Part shown: piece after piece, positions 34,597 through 46,500 of the stretch | How the letters are laid out: each line of letters starts with the position of its first letter | Numbering within the stretch: the first letter of the stretch is position 1 | Assembly (NCBI GenBank): GCA_038049695.1 | Contig: CP142451.1 | Span: 7,562,001-7,626,000, forward strand | Length of the DNA stretch: 64,000 bases | DNA from: Cinnamomum chago | Taxonomy: Eukaryota; Streptophyta; Magnoliopsida; Laurales; Lauraceae | Reading direction: 5' to 3' | The notes under the pieces: generated by a model | What the model saw: the letters and a program-made list of their open reading frames with translations, nothing else | The model's database searches: none | Told to the model about the DNA's origin: nothing | Program-made: the position numbers and the translations under genes

Positions 34597-36580
34597 CTTT
34601 ACCCTTTTAAGGTTGACAATGATTGAGAGGATTTACACCTCTAATGCCAAGGGCATTGAGACAGAATTTAGTACCCGTTTTAATAAATTTATAGCACAAT
34701 GAATTACAGAGGCAAATCAGCAAGTGTACAGTTGCTGAAGCAGCTTGACCATACACCATGCTTGTGGCTCATGCTCAGGGATCCAAATTAAAGACGGTTG
34801 ATCAGATCGACAATAGAATATCTGAGATTCATAACCCAAATTCCCAACATGGTCAATGTTAGACAATAGATGGCTAAGAAGAGAATCAAGTAGCATAACA
34901 GAATAAGAGGAGTTCTGCAAAAAGCCCGGGTGTTATTTTGCTAAAAAGCACCCCATTCTTTGGCCGATAGGAAGCCTTTGCACATTTTGTCTTTTTATGA
35001 AGGAGTGAATATAAAAGGAAAACAAAGGACATCTTGGGCATTTTGAAAGAAAGTTCAATACTCCTTTTTGCACGTATCGTGCGAAAGTGATGAGAAAGAA
35101 TGTAACTGACATTTTTAGAGAACTCCATTTTTAAAGTGGGCAATTTGAAGAACACTTTAGTGGAGTCCACCTCTAAAAAATTCTAATTCATTCAGATATA
35201 ATGGCCTCATCTTTTAGTAGCCTTCATCAAAACTCACCCCAATAGGAGGTGAGCCTACCATCAGATTGAGCACAACTTGAAATTTTTATAATCGTGCCAT
35301 GGGCCCAACTATTTCGTCCAGTGAGATTTAGAGGTTCCCATTAGTGACAGGTTCTCACTTTTAAAACTCTTCCCAAGTGACCGCTTTTGAAAAAGCTTCT
35401 ATCGATTCTTAGGCCTAATCTTTCCTAAAGCAACTTTATCCAAATTTTGCTCAAAAAGAAAGCACTAGCATAAAAGAACTTTATCCAAATTTTGAACATT
35501 GATTGTGATGTATTCAACTAATCAATGTTCTGAAAGCACTAGCATAAAAGAACTTTGCCCTCTGTAAACTTCAGTTAAAACACCAACCTAAATCTGGGTC
35601 ATCACACGTTATCATCTGAATACTTAGAAAAGGATTTCAGAAATATTAATGGTCCAAGGATCTGAACTGTTCATGAATCCACCAACTCAAGATTCAATCT
35701 AAGAAATCTGGTATTACTTGCTAGTTGGTATTTTAAGAAGGTATATGATATGTCCAATTAGGAATTTGTTGTTTGCATGCACTACATCAAAATCTTCTCG
35801 GGATTCTGCAAGGAGTGAATATCTCCCATGTAATTTTTTGTAATTGTAGTGGATGCTCTCAGCAGGAGATTGAGAGTCAGGAATGAAGATATCATAAACA
35901 GATTTTTTCTAGGCAGATGGAACTTATCCATTCTTGTCATCAATATATTTTCGACGCAATTCATTTATGCACCGCAATTAAAGAATTGATGTACAGCTGG
36001 TACTTTTTTTTGTTGCCTTAAGCTTAACTTCTCCAAGTGTGAAGTAATTGGCATAAAGGTCGAATGTCAGAAGAGTTTGCTGCTTTGGCAAATACTGTGT
36101 CGAAGGCTCGAAGCTCTCCCTTGGACATACATTTGCTTGCCCCATTAGGTTGGCCGGGCCGGGCCTATAAAGTTTGCAGGATCTGCTAGCTGAGTGGATT
36201 GAAATGAAACAATTGTCTTGAAAAAGTTGGTAGCTCTCATTCAGTTGTGGATTCACCGAGATCAAAGCTTATATCGACAATATCTCCACTTGCTAAAGTT
36301 GAAGTTTTGTTGCCAAGTGAATATTAAGGTGATTGAGAGGATCCCATTATATTTCTAGGGAGGGGAATGGAAGAGAATAAATTTCTAGCAGGAGGGCAGG
36401 CCATGCATAGTGGCCTTGTCATAAATAGGGGCGATATTTTGAAAATATCTCAATAATGTCACAGCATTTACCATAAATAGTGTTTTCCCAATCAGATCGT
36501 AACTTTTTAAAATATTGGGAAAAGGAAAAATATCAGGGGAACAAGTCAATAATAGTGGAATAAAATGGTAAAATTGGGAA
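34597..36580. other. Spacer of unit B, duplication junction near 35450
   Basis: Collinear with unit A (9975-12690 without the MULE-like insertion) and, up to about 35450, with the tetraspanin intron 2 of unit C. No gene seen. Confidence 0.55.
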
Positions 36581-37063
36581 GACCTATAAAATCTGCTTTT
36601 CTAATAGTATTTTATCTTCATTTATTAAATCTTGAGATAATTAGCGAAAGGTCCCTCATAGAGGTCATGTAAGGCCTCCAGTCCATCATGCAGCTTGAAC
36701 ATATTTCGGTGAGAGGTCCCTAGACACGTCACCTCATGGAGAGAAGTCCCTAGACACGCCACCTTATACATTTTCATGACTAATTTGTCCTTTCAACTGA
36801 TTAAGCATAAAATTTTAAATTTTGAAATTTTAAATCTTTCATTCTCCCTCTTCTTATTCTTCAAACTGGACACATGGCACAAACCTGCATATCATCATCA
36901 TTCATCGTGGGTCAATGGTCCCTGGAAGCACCATTGTATCATGCATGTTCTTTTTCGTGATTTTCCATAATTCTATCAAACCATGTTGCCGTCAAGTGTG
37001 AATGTAAAAGTTCTCTTGTGACAAGTGAATAGTGCCCACCCACTTCTCTCTCTCTCTCTCTCT

Positions 37064-37199
37064 CAAATGGAATTCAAAGCTTTGCAGCTTTAACCACAGG
37101 ATCGTCTCTCCTTTCTTAGTGGTGGTGTTGGCAAATGGAATTCAAAGCTTTGCAGCTTTAACCACAGGATCGTCTCTCCTTTCTTAGTGGTGGTGTTGG
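37064..37199. repeat. 68-bp perfect tandem duplication
   Basis: Two copies (37064-37131, 37132-37199), each beginning 'caaatggaattcaaagcttt' and ending 'ggtggtgttgg'. They follow a short CT run and appear identical, so the duplication is recent. Confidence 0.9.
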
Positions 37200-37737
37200 C
37201 TGTTGGGAATTTTTTTTGCTGCTCATGACCTCCCGTGTTAACCTACTGTGGGGTCCACTAAAGGTCTAAATCTGGGGATGCGACCCAAGGAGATGGAATG
37301 ATCTATGTAAGACCATCTCATGCTGCAGACGTGTAGAGCACAAAATGAAGAAGAAGACGATCTTCTGTACCATCACCAGATTTCCTGCACCACTGCCGCT
37401 CCTGCTTGTCGCCTGAGAAGGGGGATCGCCACTGGACGCAGTGCCATGCCATTGCCAGAAACGAGGAAGAAGGCAATAGGCTTGCTGCTGTCCATTTCTG
37501 GCTACAAAAACCAGAAACCAGAAGGAAGAAGACGACCTTTGGCCAGGCCAGGTTGGGTTTGTTTAGGTCGGTTTTGACCTGACCTACTAAGGAAGCCCAG
37601 CCCACAGTCCAGATTCGTCGCTACTACTTTCGCCCCGTTGTTGCACCATCATCGGAGAAAAGAGCAATGCAGCAAGGCTGTCTTCCTCCATCGCAGCACC
37701 GCTAGAGAAGGAAGGCAACAAGGTTGTTATATCATTT

Positions 37738-38540
37738 TTGACAAATCTATATGAGTTTTTATGAACTTTATCTGAGTTTTTAAGAAATTTATCTAAGTTT
37801 TTGTCAAGTTTATCTGAGCTTTTAACAAATTTATATGACTTTCTATCAAATTTATCTGCATTTTACATTTTTTGTCAAATTTATTTGAGTTTTACGTAAA
37901 TTTATCTGAGTTCTGAAACAAAATTATCTAAGTTCTGGCCAAATCTACCAGAGTTTTTGGCTAATTTATCTGAGTTTTAGAACAAATTTATCTGAGTTCT
38001 GAACAAATCGAACTGAATTTTTGGCAAATTTATTTGAGTTTTTGAAAAAAAATTCTAAAATTGGTTTATCTTAGTTTTGACAAATGTATCTATGTTTTTT
38101 TAAATTTATTTGCATTTTTTAAATGTTATTTACATCTTTTAAAATTTATTTTCTTTTTTTGGAATTTATTTACATTTTTTGGAATTTATTTGGATCTTTT
38201 GAAATTGATTTTCATCAATTGGAATTTCATTATATTTTTTGAAATTTATTTGGATTTTTTGAAATTTATATGCGTCTTTTTAAATTTCTCTGCGTTCTTT
38301 TGAAATTTACTATGTTTGTTGAAATTTATTTGCTTTCTTTCGAATTTATTTGTATTTTTCGAATTTATTTGCATTTTCTAAATTTATTTACCAATTTTGA
38401 AATTTAATTATCGTCTTTTGAAATTTATTTGGATCTTTTGAAATTTATTTGGCCTTTGCATTTTTATTAAAAAATTTATTGCATTTTTTAAAATTTATTT
38501 GCATTATTTTGAAATTTATTTGTGTGTTTTTAGAATTTAT
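37738..38540. repeat. Degenerate AT-rich minisatellite, unit about 20-24 bp
   Basis: About 800 bp of imperfect repeats. The first half is built on 'aaatttatctgagtttt' and the second on 'gaaatttatttgcattttt'. Open frames across it are repetitive (Phe, Leu and Ile rich) and are a by-product of the repeat. Confidence 0.8.
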
Positions 38541-40188
38541 TTGAAAATCTCATTAATGATATTTCATTGATCGTGGCCAATTAAATGGTAGTTGACCATT
38601 ATTAATGGGATATCCCACCAATCATATGATATGATTTAAAGAAAACGTAAATTAGACGTATCAGGTATGAGAGAATGTTTTAGGAGACCTTTGCTTGCAT
38701 AACTTTTTTTTGTAAACTGTTTGCAACAAAGTCATACTTTAAGGGATTTCCGACCAAACGCCCCTTAAATCTTTTGGCAACATTTACCAATAATATATTG
38801 AGAAAACCCAAAAATTGAAAAACAACCGTGTGTGTTGTTGGGTTGGACCAAGTCATCACTCTTCTTTTTTTAATACTGTTTTAGATGTTTTCTAGTAATT
38901 TTTAATTCAAAATCTTATGTAATGCAGTGGATACAGTACATCACAAAAATCAAAGTAGTGAAGGGTTGTGAGTTCAAATCCTTTCAGCTACAATTAAATG
39001 ATATAAATTAATTTTTTATTATTATATGTTATCCGTTGCCATCCTTGGCTGAGCTGGTCAAAATTGACAGGAATGGGTCGAATTGTGTGCCAAATACGCC
39101 CTTTAAAATATAATAATTAGTTTAGTGGAAACATGGCAACAGTTTCTGATGGTAGGTTCTAGAGGGGAATTTGAAGCTGGAGCATGATCCGGAAGTATGA
39201 ATTGCACCTTGGTAGAAGGTTCCCACTTGTATGATGTAATTACATAACTGAATTAGAACCGTAAGCCAGAACCTTGTATGGTTATATCATGAAGATGTTC
39301 TGCTCTATTTTGGACTAAACCACGATTACTTTAGCATATTAAGGTAAGTCTATAAACATCATTTAACAAGTCTAAAACAAAGATGTTCGAGTTGCCTCTA
39401 TCCCGGTGACTATGTTCAGTTAGCACTACTAGAATGCCATTTAATTATTTATGAACTTCCTGAAAGTCAGTTTGAATGAGTTTCATGAGTTTTTATATTT
39501 AATCTTAGGTGGTTTTGTATCTTTTAAATATACTTCTCAAGTTGCAACGCAGGAAGCCTTTTTTTTTTTTTTTTTTTCCGTCCTTTTCTTGTTTTAATGT
39601 GAGGACTTTGCTTTTGCTTTTATGTATGTGCACTGACCTCATAATGCAAGTTGCAGGGCGTCTGAATTCCCTAGGGAATATGATGGTGCATGTCTTCAGA
39701 TGAGAATGTCCTACAGTCCAGCTGCACACCTATTCCTTTTTCTCGTGCAATGGACTGATTGCAGTCTTGCAGGTGCCCTTGGTCTGCTGAGAGTTCTCAT
39801 ATACAAAGTGAAAATTTAATGCAGTTTTTAAAGTAATTTATTCATACTTGTTCAATTGTAACTGAGAAGCTCTCACTCAGGTTTACGTAGATGGCACAAC
39901 CACTATGTCAGTCCATGAAAGGAAAGCGAGTATTAAAGAATTCTATGGTATGTTTTGATGTAATTTAATAATTTATATTTTCATCTTTAACTGAAACTCT
40001 TGGTCATTGGTTTTAACTTTGAAGCCATTTATGGGCAGCTGTGATCTTTCCTTCTTTGCTGCAACTCCAAAGTGGGATCACAGATATGGAAGATAGAAAA
40101 CAGAAGGCAGTGTGTATGGAAAGGTATAGGAGAAGAGATGATGAAGAAAGAAGGCAATATTATGAGGTAGAAGCTAAAAGAGAAGAAG

Positions 40189-40629
40189 TGTTGGATCTTA
40201 CACCCCATTGAAGAACACACGACCTACTGATACCACTTGTACGATCTTACACGCCATTGAGCTACCACTTATCCTAAAACCAATTGGTGATAGAAAACGG
40301 TACAACAATAGTTTTATGGTGACAGTGAGTGCTCGACTACAATTATGACCCTTATGAGGGTGGACGTTGACCTCAACAATACCTCAACAATCCCTCCCTC
40401 AACGGCACACCCGCCGCGACTCGTGCTGCGAACTTACAAAACGCGTGTCCCGTGACTCAAACACATGATCTACTGATACCACTTGTAGGATCTTACACCT
40501 CATTGAGCTACCACTTATCCCAAAACCAATTGGTGATAGAAAACGACACAACAATAGTTTTATGGTGACGGTGAGTGCTCGACCACAATTATGACCGCTC
40601 AAGAGTGATGGTGGACGTTGACCTCAACA
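40189..40629 (-). mobile_element. TRIM-like LTR element in RING exon
   Basis: A 441-bp insertion has TGTTG...CAACA ends and a 5-bp target duplication AGAAG (40184-40188, 40630-40634). Two LTR-like repeats, 40238-40378 and 40484-40629 (about 141-146 bp), flank a short core. In minus orientation each is followed by TGGTATCAGTAG, which resembles the initiator-tRNA-Met primer-binding site. An extra partial LTR end lies at 40189-40237, so the element looks like a rearranged terminal-repeat retrotransposon in miniature. It has no coding capacity. Confidence 0.65.
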
Positions 40630-40721
40630 AGAAGAATATGGGATTTGCATGGAGTTGAACAGTAAAATCGTGTTGCCTAATTGCATCCATGCTATGTGTA
40701 TGAAGTGCTATAGAGAGTGGC

Positions 40722-40762
40722 TCTCTCTCTCTCTCCCTCTCTCTCTCTCTCACACACACACA
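40722..40762. repeat. CT/CA microsatellite at the RING gene intron start
   Basis: A run of 'ctctctct' then 'cacacaca' directly follows the exon end at 40719. It may have overwritten the normal GT donor. Confidence 0.8.
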
Positions 40763-41075
40763 TGCGAATCAAGTTACAGTCTCAACTTAAAAACGGCATC
40801 TGTTTTCCTTGGTTGATTTTCAGAATACAAAGTGGAATTAAGATCATCAATTGAAATGTTGCAGGCATTCAAGATCACAGTCATGCCCGTTCTGTCGTGA
40901 CAGTCTCAAGAGAGTCGACTCTGGTGACCTCTGGATCTTCACTGACAGCAGAGAGGTAATTGACATGGCAACCCTGTCCAGAAAAAACTTGAGGCGGCTC
41001 TTCATTTACATAGATAAGTTGCCCATTGTAGTTCCAGATGCGGTTTTTGATGCATATGATTCTCATGTGAAATAA

Positions 41076-42447
41076 TAGGAGGGGGTCAGCAGAGTGCTGC
41101 AGGGGGGTAACTAATAATAAAGAACTGATTCTGTTCATTCTGGTTGATAGCTGAATTGGCTCCAATCGATTTAGATTGCGAAGTGCTTCTGGTTTCTCTT
41201 GTGAAGCAAGCAGTCCCGGCAAATGATTGCCTGGATATAAATGTGAGTGATGTGTAAATATCTATTAGGATTGTAAATCCTTGTACATATTGGGAGGCAA
41301 GCTATATGCCAATAAAAAGGGTTCTCTTAATGTTATGCATTCTTTACTTATATAAGACCAGATGCATTATGATAGTGTATTTATGGACTATTTATGAGAT
41401 TGTCCATTGCTGATAACTGATGAGACTTTTCTTGTGTCCATTGCTGATAACTGATGAGACTTTTCTTGTTGGCTTACATTCGTCGATTGCAGGACCATTA
41501 CAAATTAAATAAAAATAGACCTTCTCCAGCAGTGGCATACAGAAACCTGCCTCGCTGAACACTAGCCTCATCCTCATACAAGCTGAGGGCCTTTTTAACT
41601 CTGCCGCAATCTCATTGTCACCATCAGTCCTTATTTTTCTTTGCCTCATAATGGATGTAGTTGCAGAGGCTAACCATTCATTTTATAGTTCTGATGGTAT
41701 GGAATTAATTCTAACCATCCACGACAATTTCTTCAATGAGTAAATTAGATACAGATCCTAGGATTTGGAGTTTTGGACACTTTTTAAATTTGAGCTGAGG
41801 TCCAGCACCATGGGTTCATGTCTTTAATTTCTTTTTCAACACAACTCCACAAAAGCTCCATATATTTTGTGCTTGTTCTAAAATCTCCCTTGACGAACTG
41901 TTTCATTTGATTAAGGACCCCAAGCATCCCCACCCGAAGGTTATTTTATTTATTTATTTATTGGTGGAAATAGTTGGTGAGAGTTTTGAGTTTTAGATTC
42001 TTGAGTCCTTATAAGAAAAAAATTTGAAAAAATAATAATTCTAAAAAGGAGATCTTCTTAAGGAGAAACAGAGTCCAAGAATGCAGAACGTACAGCAGTA
42101 GCCTTACACAGCCAAGAAACCCAAGAATAGAAATGTTGAGGAGTGGGCTCCACTCAAGGGGGGTATTAAAAAGTATTTATGCAGCATCTGCTAACACCAT
42201 AAGGTTTTAGTAGGAACTGCTAGTAAAAGAAATTTAAGATGATATTTGAGCCAACCGGCTGCAAATGTCATTAAAAGTTCACTGACCGGTTTCCACTTGA
42301 AAGTGAGTGTTGAGGAGTGGCTTCCGCTCGAAAAAGAGTATTGAAAAGTATTTATACAGCCTTTACTAATGCCTCGAGATTTTGATAGGAACGCTTAGCT
42401 AAAGATATTTAAGAAGAAAAACCCAGAGTTCCAACTAAAGCAGGACT
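41076..42447. other. Spacer upstream of RLK C, shared with 13297-14630
   Basis: Collinear with the spacer upstream of RLK B. A short tandem duplication (about 41400-41468, 'tgtccattgctgataactga' twice) is private to this copy. No gene seen. Confidence 0.55.
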
Positions 42448-42823
42448 GTTAATTTATTTTGTTTTGTTTCTTGACTTCTAACAGGGGGCTTCTACGCGTG
42501 GTGCATGTTTGTTTTGTTTTTCTAGTCTTCTTCAAGTCGTTTGGTTTTTCGTCAAAGGAACAAAGAAAAAAGAAAAAAAAAAAAAGTAAGAACAATGTTT
42601 GCTTTTCAATCTTCTTCCGAGTCTTCTCCGAGTCTCTTCTTTACAAGTCTTCTCCAAGTCTCTTCTTTAAAGTCGTTTGTTCAGACTGCATGCAACTATG
42701 CACGCGTTCATGAAACTCTCATGTAATATTTTTGATGTTAAGGTGGTTTTGGTTATTTGTATTATGGCGTGTGATTTCAAGTCCTCAATGTGGGATCCAC
42801 ATTAAAAAAAAAGTACTTGTATG
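42448..42823 (+). promoter_or_regulatory. Upstream region of RLK C before the hAT-like element
   Basis: Contains one copy of the segment that is repeated in tandem upstream of RLK B, then the start-codon relic (about 42712-42760, 'ctctcatgtaatatttttga'). It differs from copy B by small indels. Confidence 0.5.
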
Positions 42824-43352
42824 CCGTAGCGGACCCAAGATTTTTATTTGAGTGGGGCGGATGGATTGAGAAAGTCAAACTCAAATAGATTAAAATACCA
42901 GAATGCTAAAAAATACTGAAGAAATTAAAGGAGCCTAAAAAAAGAAGGCTAAAAACAAAAATTTTAATATCCTGGTTTAAAAAATTTCTCCTTTGAACAA
43001 ATCTAGGTACAAATCTGATAAGATAGAAACAACTATAATTAAAGAAAGTAAATAAATGCAAAGTGATTTGAAATAAATATAATAGTAAGGACATTTGGTT
43101 GTTTTATGGAAAACTTCCTATATATAAATCAGCAAAAATCTAAGAAGGATTGGAAGAATCTCCAAACAAAATCCTTATATCTTTAAGGATTATTTATAAA
43201 TGAGAATAAGTTTCTAGAGGGTTTCAACTGAGGCGATTGATTTGATATAAATGGGAACAAGAGCAGAGGGAGGGGCTATATGACTCTTAGGAGCTTTCGA
43301 ATCTGATCTGGGGCGACCGCCCCCAAGTCATCATAATGTGGGTCCGCCCCTG
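42824..43352. mobile_element. hAT-like non-autonomous element upstream of RLK C
   Basis: 529 bp with a perfect 8-bp duplication CTTGTATG (42816-42823, 43353-43360), left end CCGTAGCGGACCC and right end GGTCCGCCCCTG. It is orthologous to 15683-16226 and ends about 230 bp before the RLK start, so it may affect transcription of copies B and C but not A. Confidence 0.78.
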
Positions 43353-43579
43353 CTTGTATGAACGGAGTGACAATTTTTCAAGTCCAAGTCAAATCATTCT
43401 ACACAAGGGTCTCCCACTACATCCAATCCATTCATTTTGACTCCTCTCTTTCAAAACTGGACGGGTCATGAACGCAAGCCATGCTTGGCATCTGGTACAA
43501 ATAGGCCCATGGGACTCTGCCTCAGCATTCATTCCACAATCCACAGCACCCTTTCCTACTTGTAATAGACCGAGAGTTG

Positions 43580-46500
43580 ATGATGGAGCTCTCATGTAAT
43601 ATTCTTGTCTTTGTAAGGTGGTTTTGGTTGTTCCTCATTCATGCAACCCTACTCATTTCACCCGCGGTGGAATCGGTTATGATACATGGTTCAGCAAATG
43701 CAACAGATGCACTCGCTTTACTTGCTTTCAAGCAACAGATACGGAGAGATCATGGTCATCCTCTGAGCACATGGAATGACTCTCTCCCTTTCTGCCGGTG
43801 GCAAGGAATCACATGCGGCCGACGCCATCCTCACAGGGTCGTGGCCATGAATCTGACTCGGCTTCAGTTGGTAGGTCCTTTGTCACCTTTCATAGCGAAC
43901 CTTACATTCCTTCGTGTAATCGACCTTAGCGACAACGAGCTCCATGGCCAAATCCCCCAGGAATTTGGTCGTTTGTTCAGGCTCAGGAACCTCAATCTTA
44001 GCCATAACTCAATGACAGGAGAAATTCCAGCCAATCTGACCCACTGTTGGAGACTCAGAAGTGTCATTTTAAGTTTCAACAAGCTCACCGGCAAGATTCC
44101 TGTTGAGCTAGGCTCTTTATCAAGGCTCAAACTGCTCACCATTGGATCAAACAATCTCACAGGAAGCATCCCCACTTCACTTGGGAACCTTTCATCTCTC
44201 ACCCATTTCTCTATAGGGACAAATGAATTAGGGGGAAACATACCAAAACAGCTTGGCCAGCTTAGGAACCTATATTTTTTTGAAGCACAAGAAAATAAGC
44301 TTTCTGGCACTATTCCACCTACACTTTTCAATCTCTCATCTATAGCTGTCATTTCTGTCCCTGAAAACCAACTGAGTGGAAGCCTTCCACCCGACCTCGG
44401 TGTTACTCTTCCCAATCTTGTTGGGTTCTTTATAGGAGGAAACCGATTTACAGGACCCATCCCAATCTCAATGTCTAATGCCTCCAGACTTGAAAAACTT
44501 GAACTTAGCACAAACCAATTCAGTGGATCAATTCCTACAAACCTAGGAAGGCTGGGAGGTCTCAGTGACCTAAATTTGGAAGATAATATACTTGGAAGTG
44601 GGGAACCTGATGACATGAGCTCTCTCTCTTCTCTTATGAATTGTAGCTTTCTCGAGACGTTGTCAGTAGCCAGGAACCGGCTCACAGGTGCATTGCCCAG
44701 ATCCATAACCAATTTCTCAACTAATCTTGAACAACTTTTTTTATCAGAGAATCAGATAACCGGGAGCATTCCTACAGGGATAGGTAATTTGTTCAACTTG
44801 ATTTACTTGGGCATGTCTTCCAACCTTATGACAGGTATGATTCCTGAGGGTATTGGAATGCTTAGCAAGTTACAAATTTTAGATTTGTCTAAAAACAAAT
44901 TTTCCAAGGAATTTCCTTCTTTCATCGGCAACAACACACAATTGTCCGGCTTGCTTCTTGGAGAAAACAATTTAGAAGGAAGCATACCTTCAACTCTGGG
45001 GAATTGTCAACAACTGTCACAATTATACCTTGGTTTCAATAATCTAGTTGGTTACATACCGACGCAAATTTTTAGTAATATAACTCTTCAAATTCTCAAT
45101 CTAGATGCGAATTCTTTGGTCGGGTCATTGCCAATGGAAGTAGGCAACTTGAATGGCCTAAGGGTATTAACAGTTTCTAATAACAAATTGTCTGGTGAAA
45201 TTCCCAAAAGCCTAGATAATTGTCTTGGTTTGGAAAACCTTTTTTTAGATGGTAACTTCTTTCAAGGAACATTTCCACGCTTGAGTTCTTTGAAAGGTAT
45301 GTTACAAATGGATATTTCCCGCAACAACTTCTCAGGACAGATTCCAGAGTATATTGAAAAGCTTCCTTACCTGCAATATCTAAATCTTTCTTATAATGAT
45401 TTTGAGGGCCAAGTACCACAAGAAGGAATTTTCAAGATTGCAAGTGCAGTTTCAGTCATCGGCAATAGAAAGCTTTGTGGGGGAAGTCCAGCACTGTCGT
45501 TGCCAACGTGCCCGAGCCAAGATAGTAAGAAACAGAGGTGGCACTTTTCTACAGGACGAATGATTGCACTGATCATCGGCTCAGTACTCTGTTTAATTTT
45601 ACTATTGTCCATTGTTTTCTATTGTGTAAGAAAATCAAAGAAGCATCCACATCCTCATCCAGTAACCGACCCCTTGGAGGAACAATTGTTGAAAATTTCT
45701 TATGGGGATCTTTGTAAAGCAACCGATGGGTTTTCTTCAGCTAATTTGATTGAGGTGGGGAGTTATGGCTCTGTCTATAAAGGATCTTTAGATCGCATTG
45801 GAAAGACTATCTATAAAGGATTTTTGGATCGCATTGGGAATACTGTGGCAGTGAAGGTGTTTAATCTTCAACGGGGAGGAGTTTCTAAGAGTTTCACAGA
45901 TGAATGTAAAGCTTTGAGAAATGTTCGGCACCGAAATCTTTTAAAAATCCATACTGTTTGCTCAAGCATTGATTCTAAAGGTGATGATTTCAAAGCTCTA
46001 GTTCTTGACTACATGGCTAATGGGAATCTAGAACAGTGGTTGCATCCAGGCATTGATGAACAATATCAATCCAAGAATTTAAGCCTTATTCAAAGGTTAA
46101 ATATAGCGGTTGATGTGGTTTCCGCGTTGAATTATCTTCATAATTCTTGCGAAAAGCCAATAGTTCATTGCGATATAAAGCCAAGCAATATTCTTCTCGA
46201 TGACAATATGAATGCCCATGTTGGAGATTTTGGATTGGCGAGATTCCTTTATGAAGGTATCAGCAGTTGCTCTCAAAACCATACCAGCTCACGTAGCATA
46301 AAAGGAACTATTGGATATGTTGCTCCAGGTGATGTGATTTCATCTTTCACTCTTTTGTTACTAGCATGCTTTAGTTCAATGATAAATCTCCCTATCTTCA
46401 ATATCTATCATGAATTTTAAATATGTAAATAAAATACTTCTAGTCAACAATTGTATATTTATCAACAAATCCCCGTATCTTTCTATCATCTGAAATAAAA

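Larger units (their letters stand above)
36581..39172. other. 2.6-kb segment private to unit B-C spacer
   Basis: Unit A has about 140 unrelated bp at this place. The segment contains a 68-bp tandem duplication (37064-37199), a GC-richer stretch (37320-37720) with no clear protein match, and a long degenerate AT-rich minisatellite (37738-38540). No terminal repeats or target duplication could be fixed, so whether it is one transposon or several insertions is open. Confidence 0.5.
39657..41075 (+). pseudogene. AIRP2-like RING E3 ubiquitin ligase, 5'-truncated and interrupted
   Basis: Exons match the AIRP2 family in order: 39657-39807 (SEFPREYDGACLQMRMSYSP), 39881-39947 (VYVDGTTTMSVHERKAS), 40039-40188 continuing at 40635-40719 (FPSLLQLQSGITDMEDRKQK, then GICMELNSKIVLPNCIHAMC) and 40865-41075 (SQSCPFCRDSLKRV to DAYDSHVK, stop). 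The exon for the N-terminal MRKSFKD-type start was not found. A 441-bp TRIM-like element sits inside the third exon. The first RING zinc ligand, Cys in the usual ECGIC, is Tyr (EYGIC). The last intron begins GC at a CT microsatellite instead of GT. Family members act in ABA and drought responses; this copy looks dead. Unit A keeps only scraps (12830-13296). Confidence 0.8.

Noticed and set aside
38061-38303. 80-codon hydrophobic frame rich in Phe and Leu
   Set aside because: It is a translation of the degenerate AT-rich minisatellite, not a membrane protein gene.
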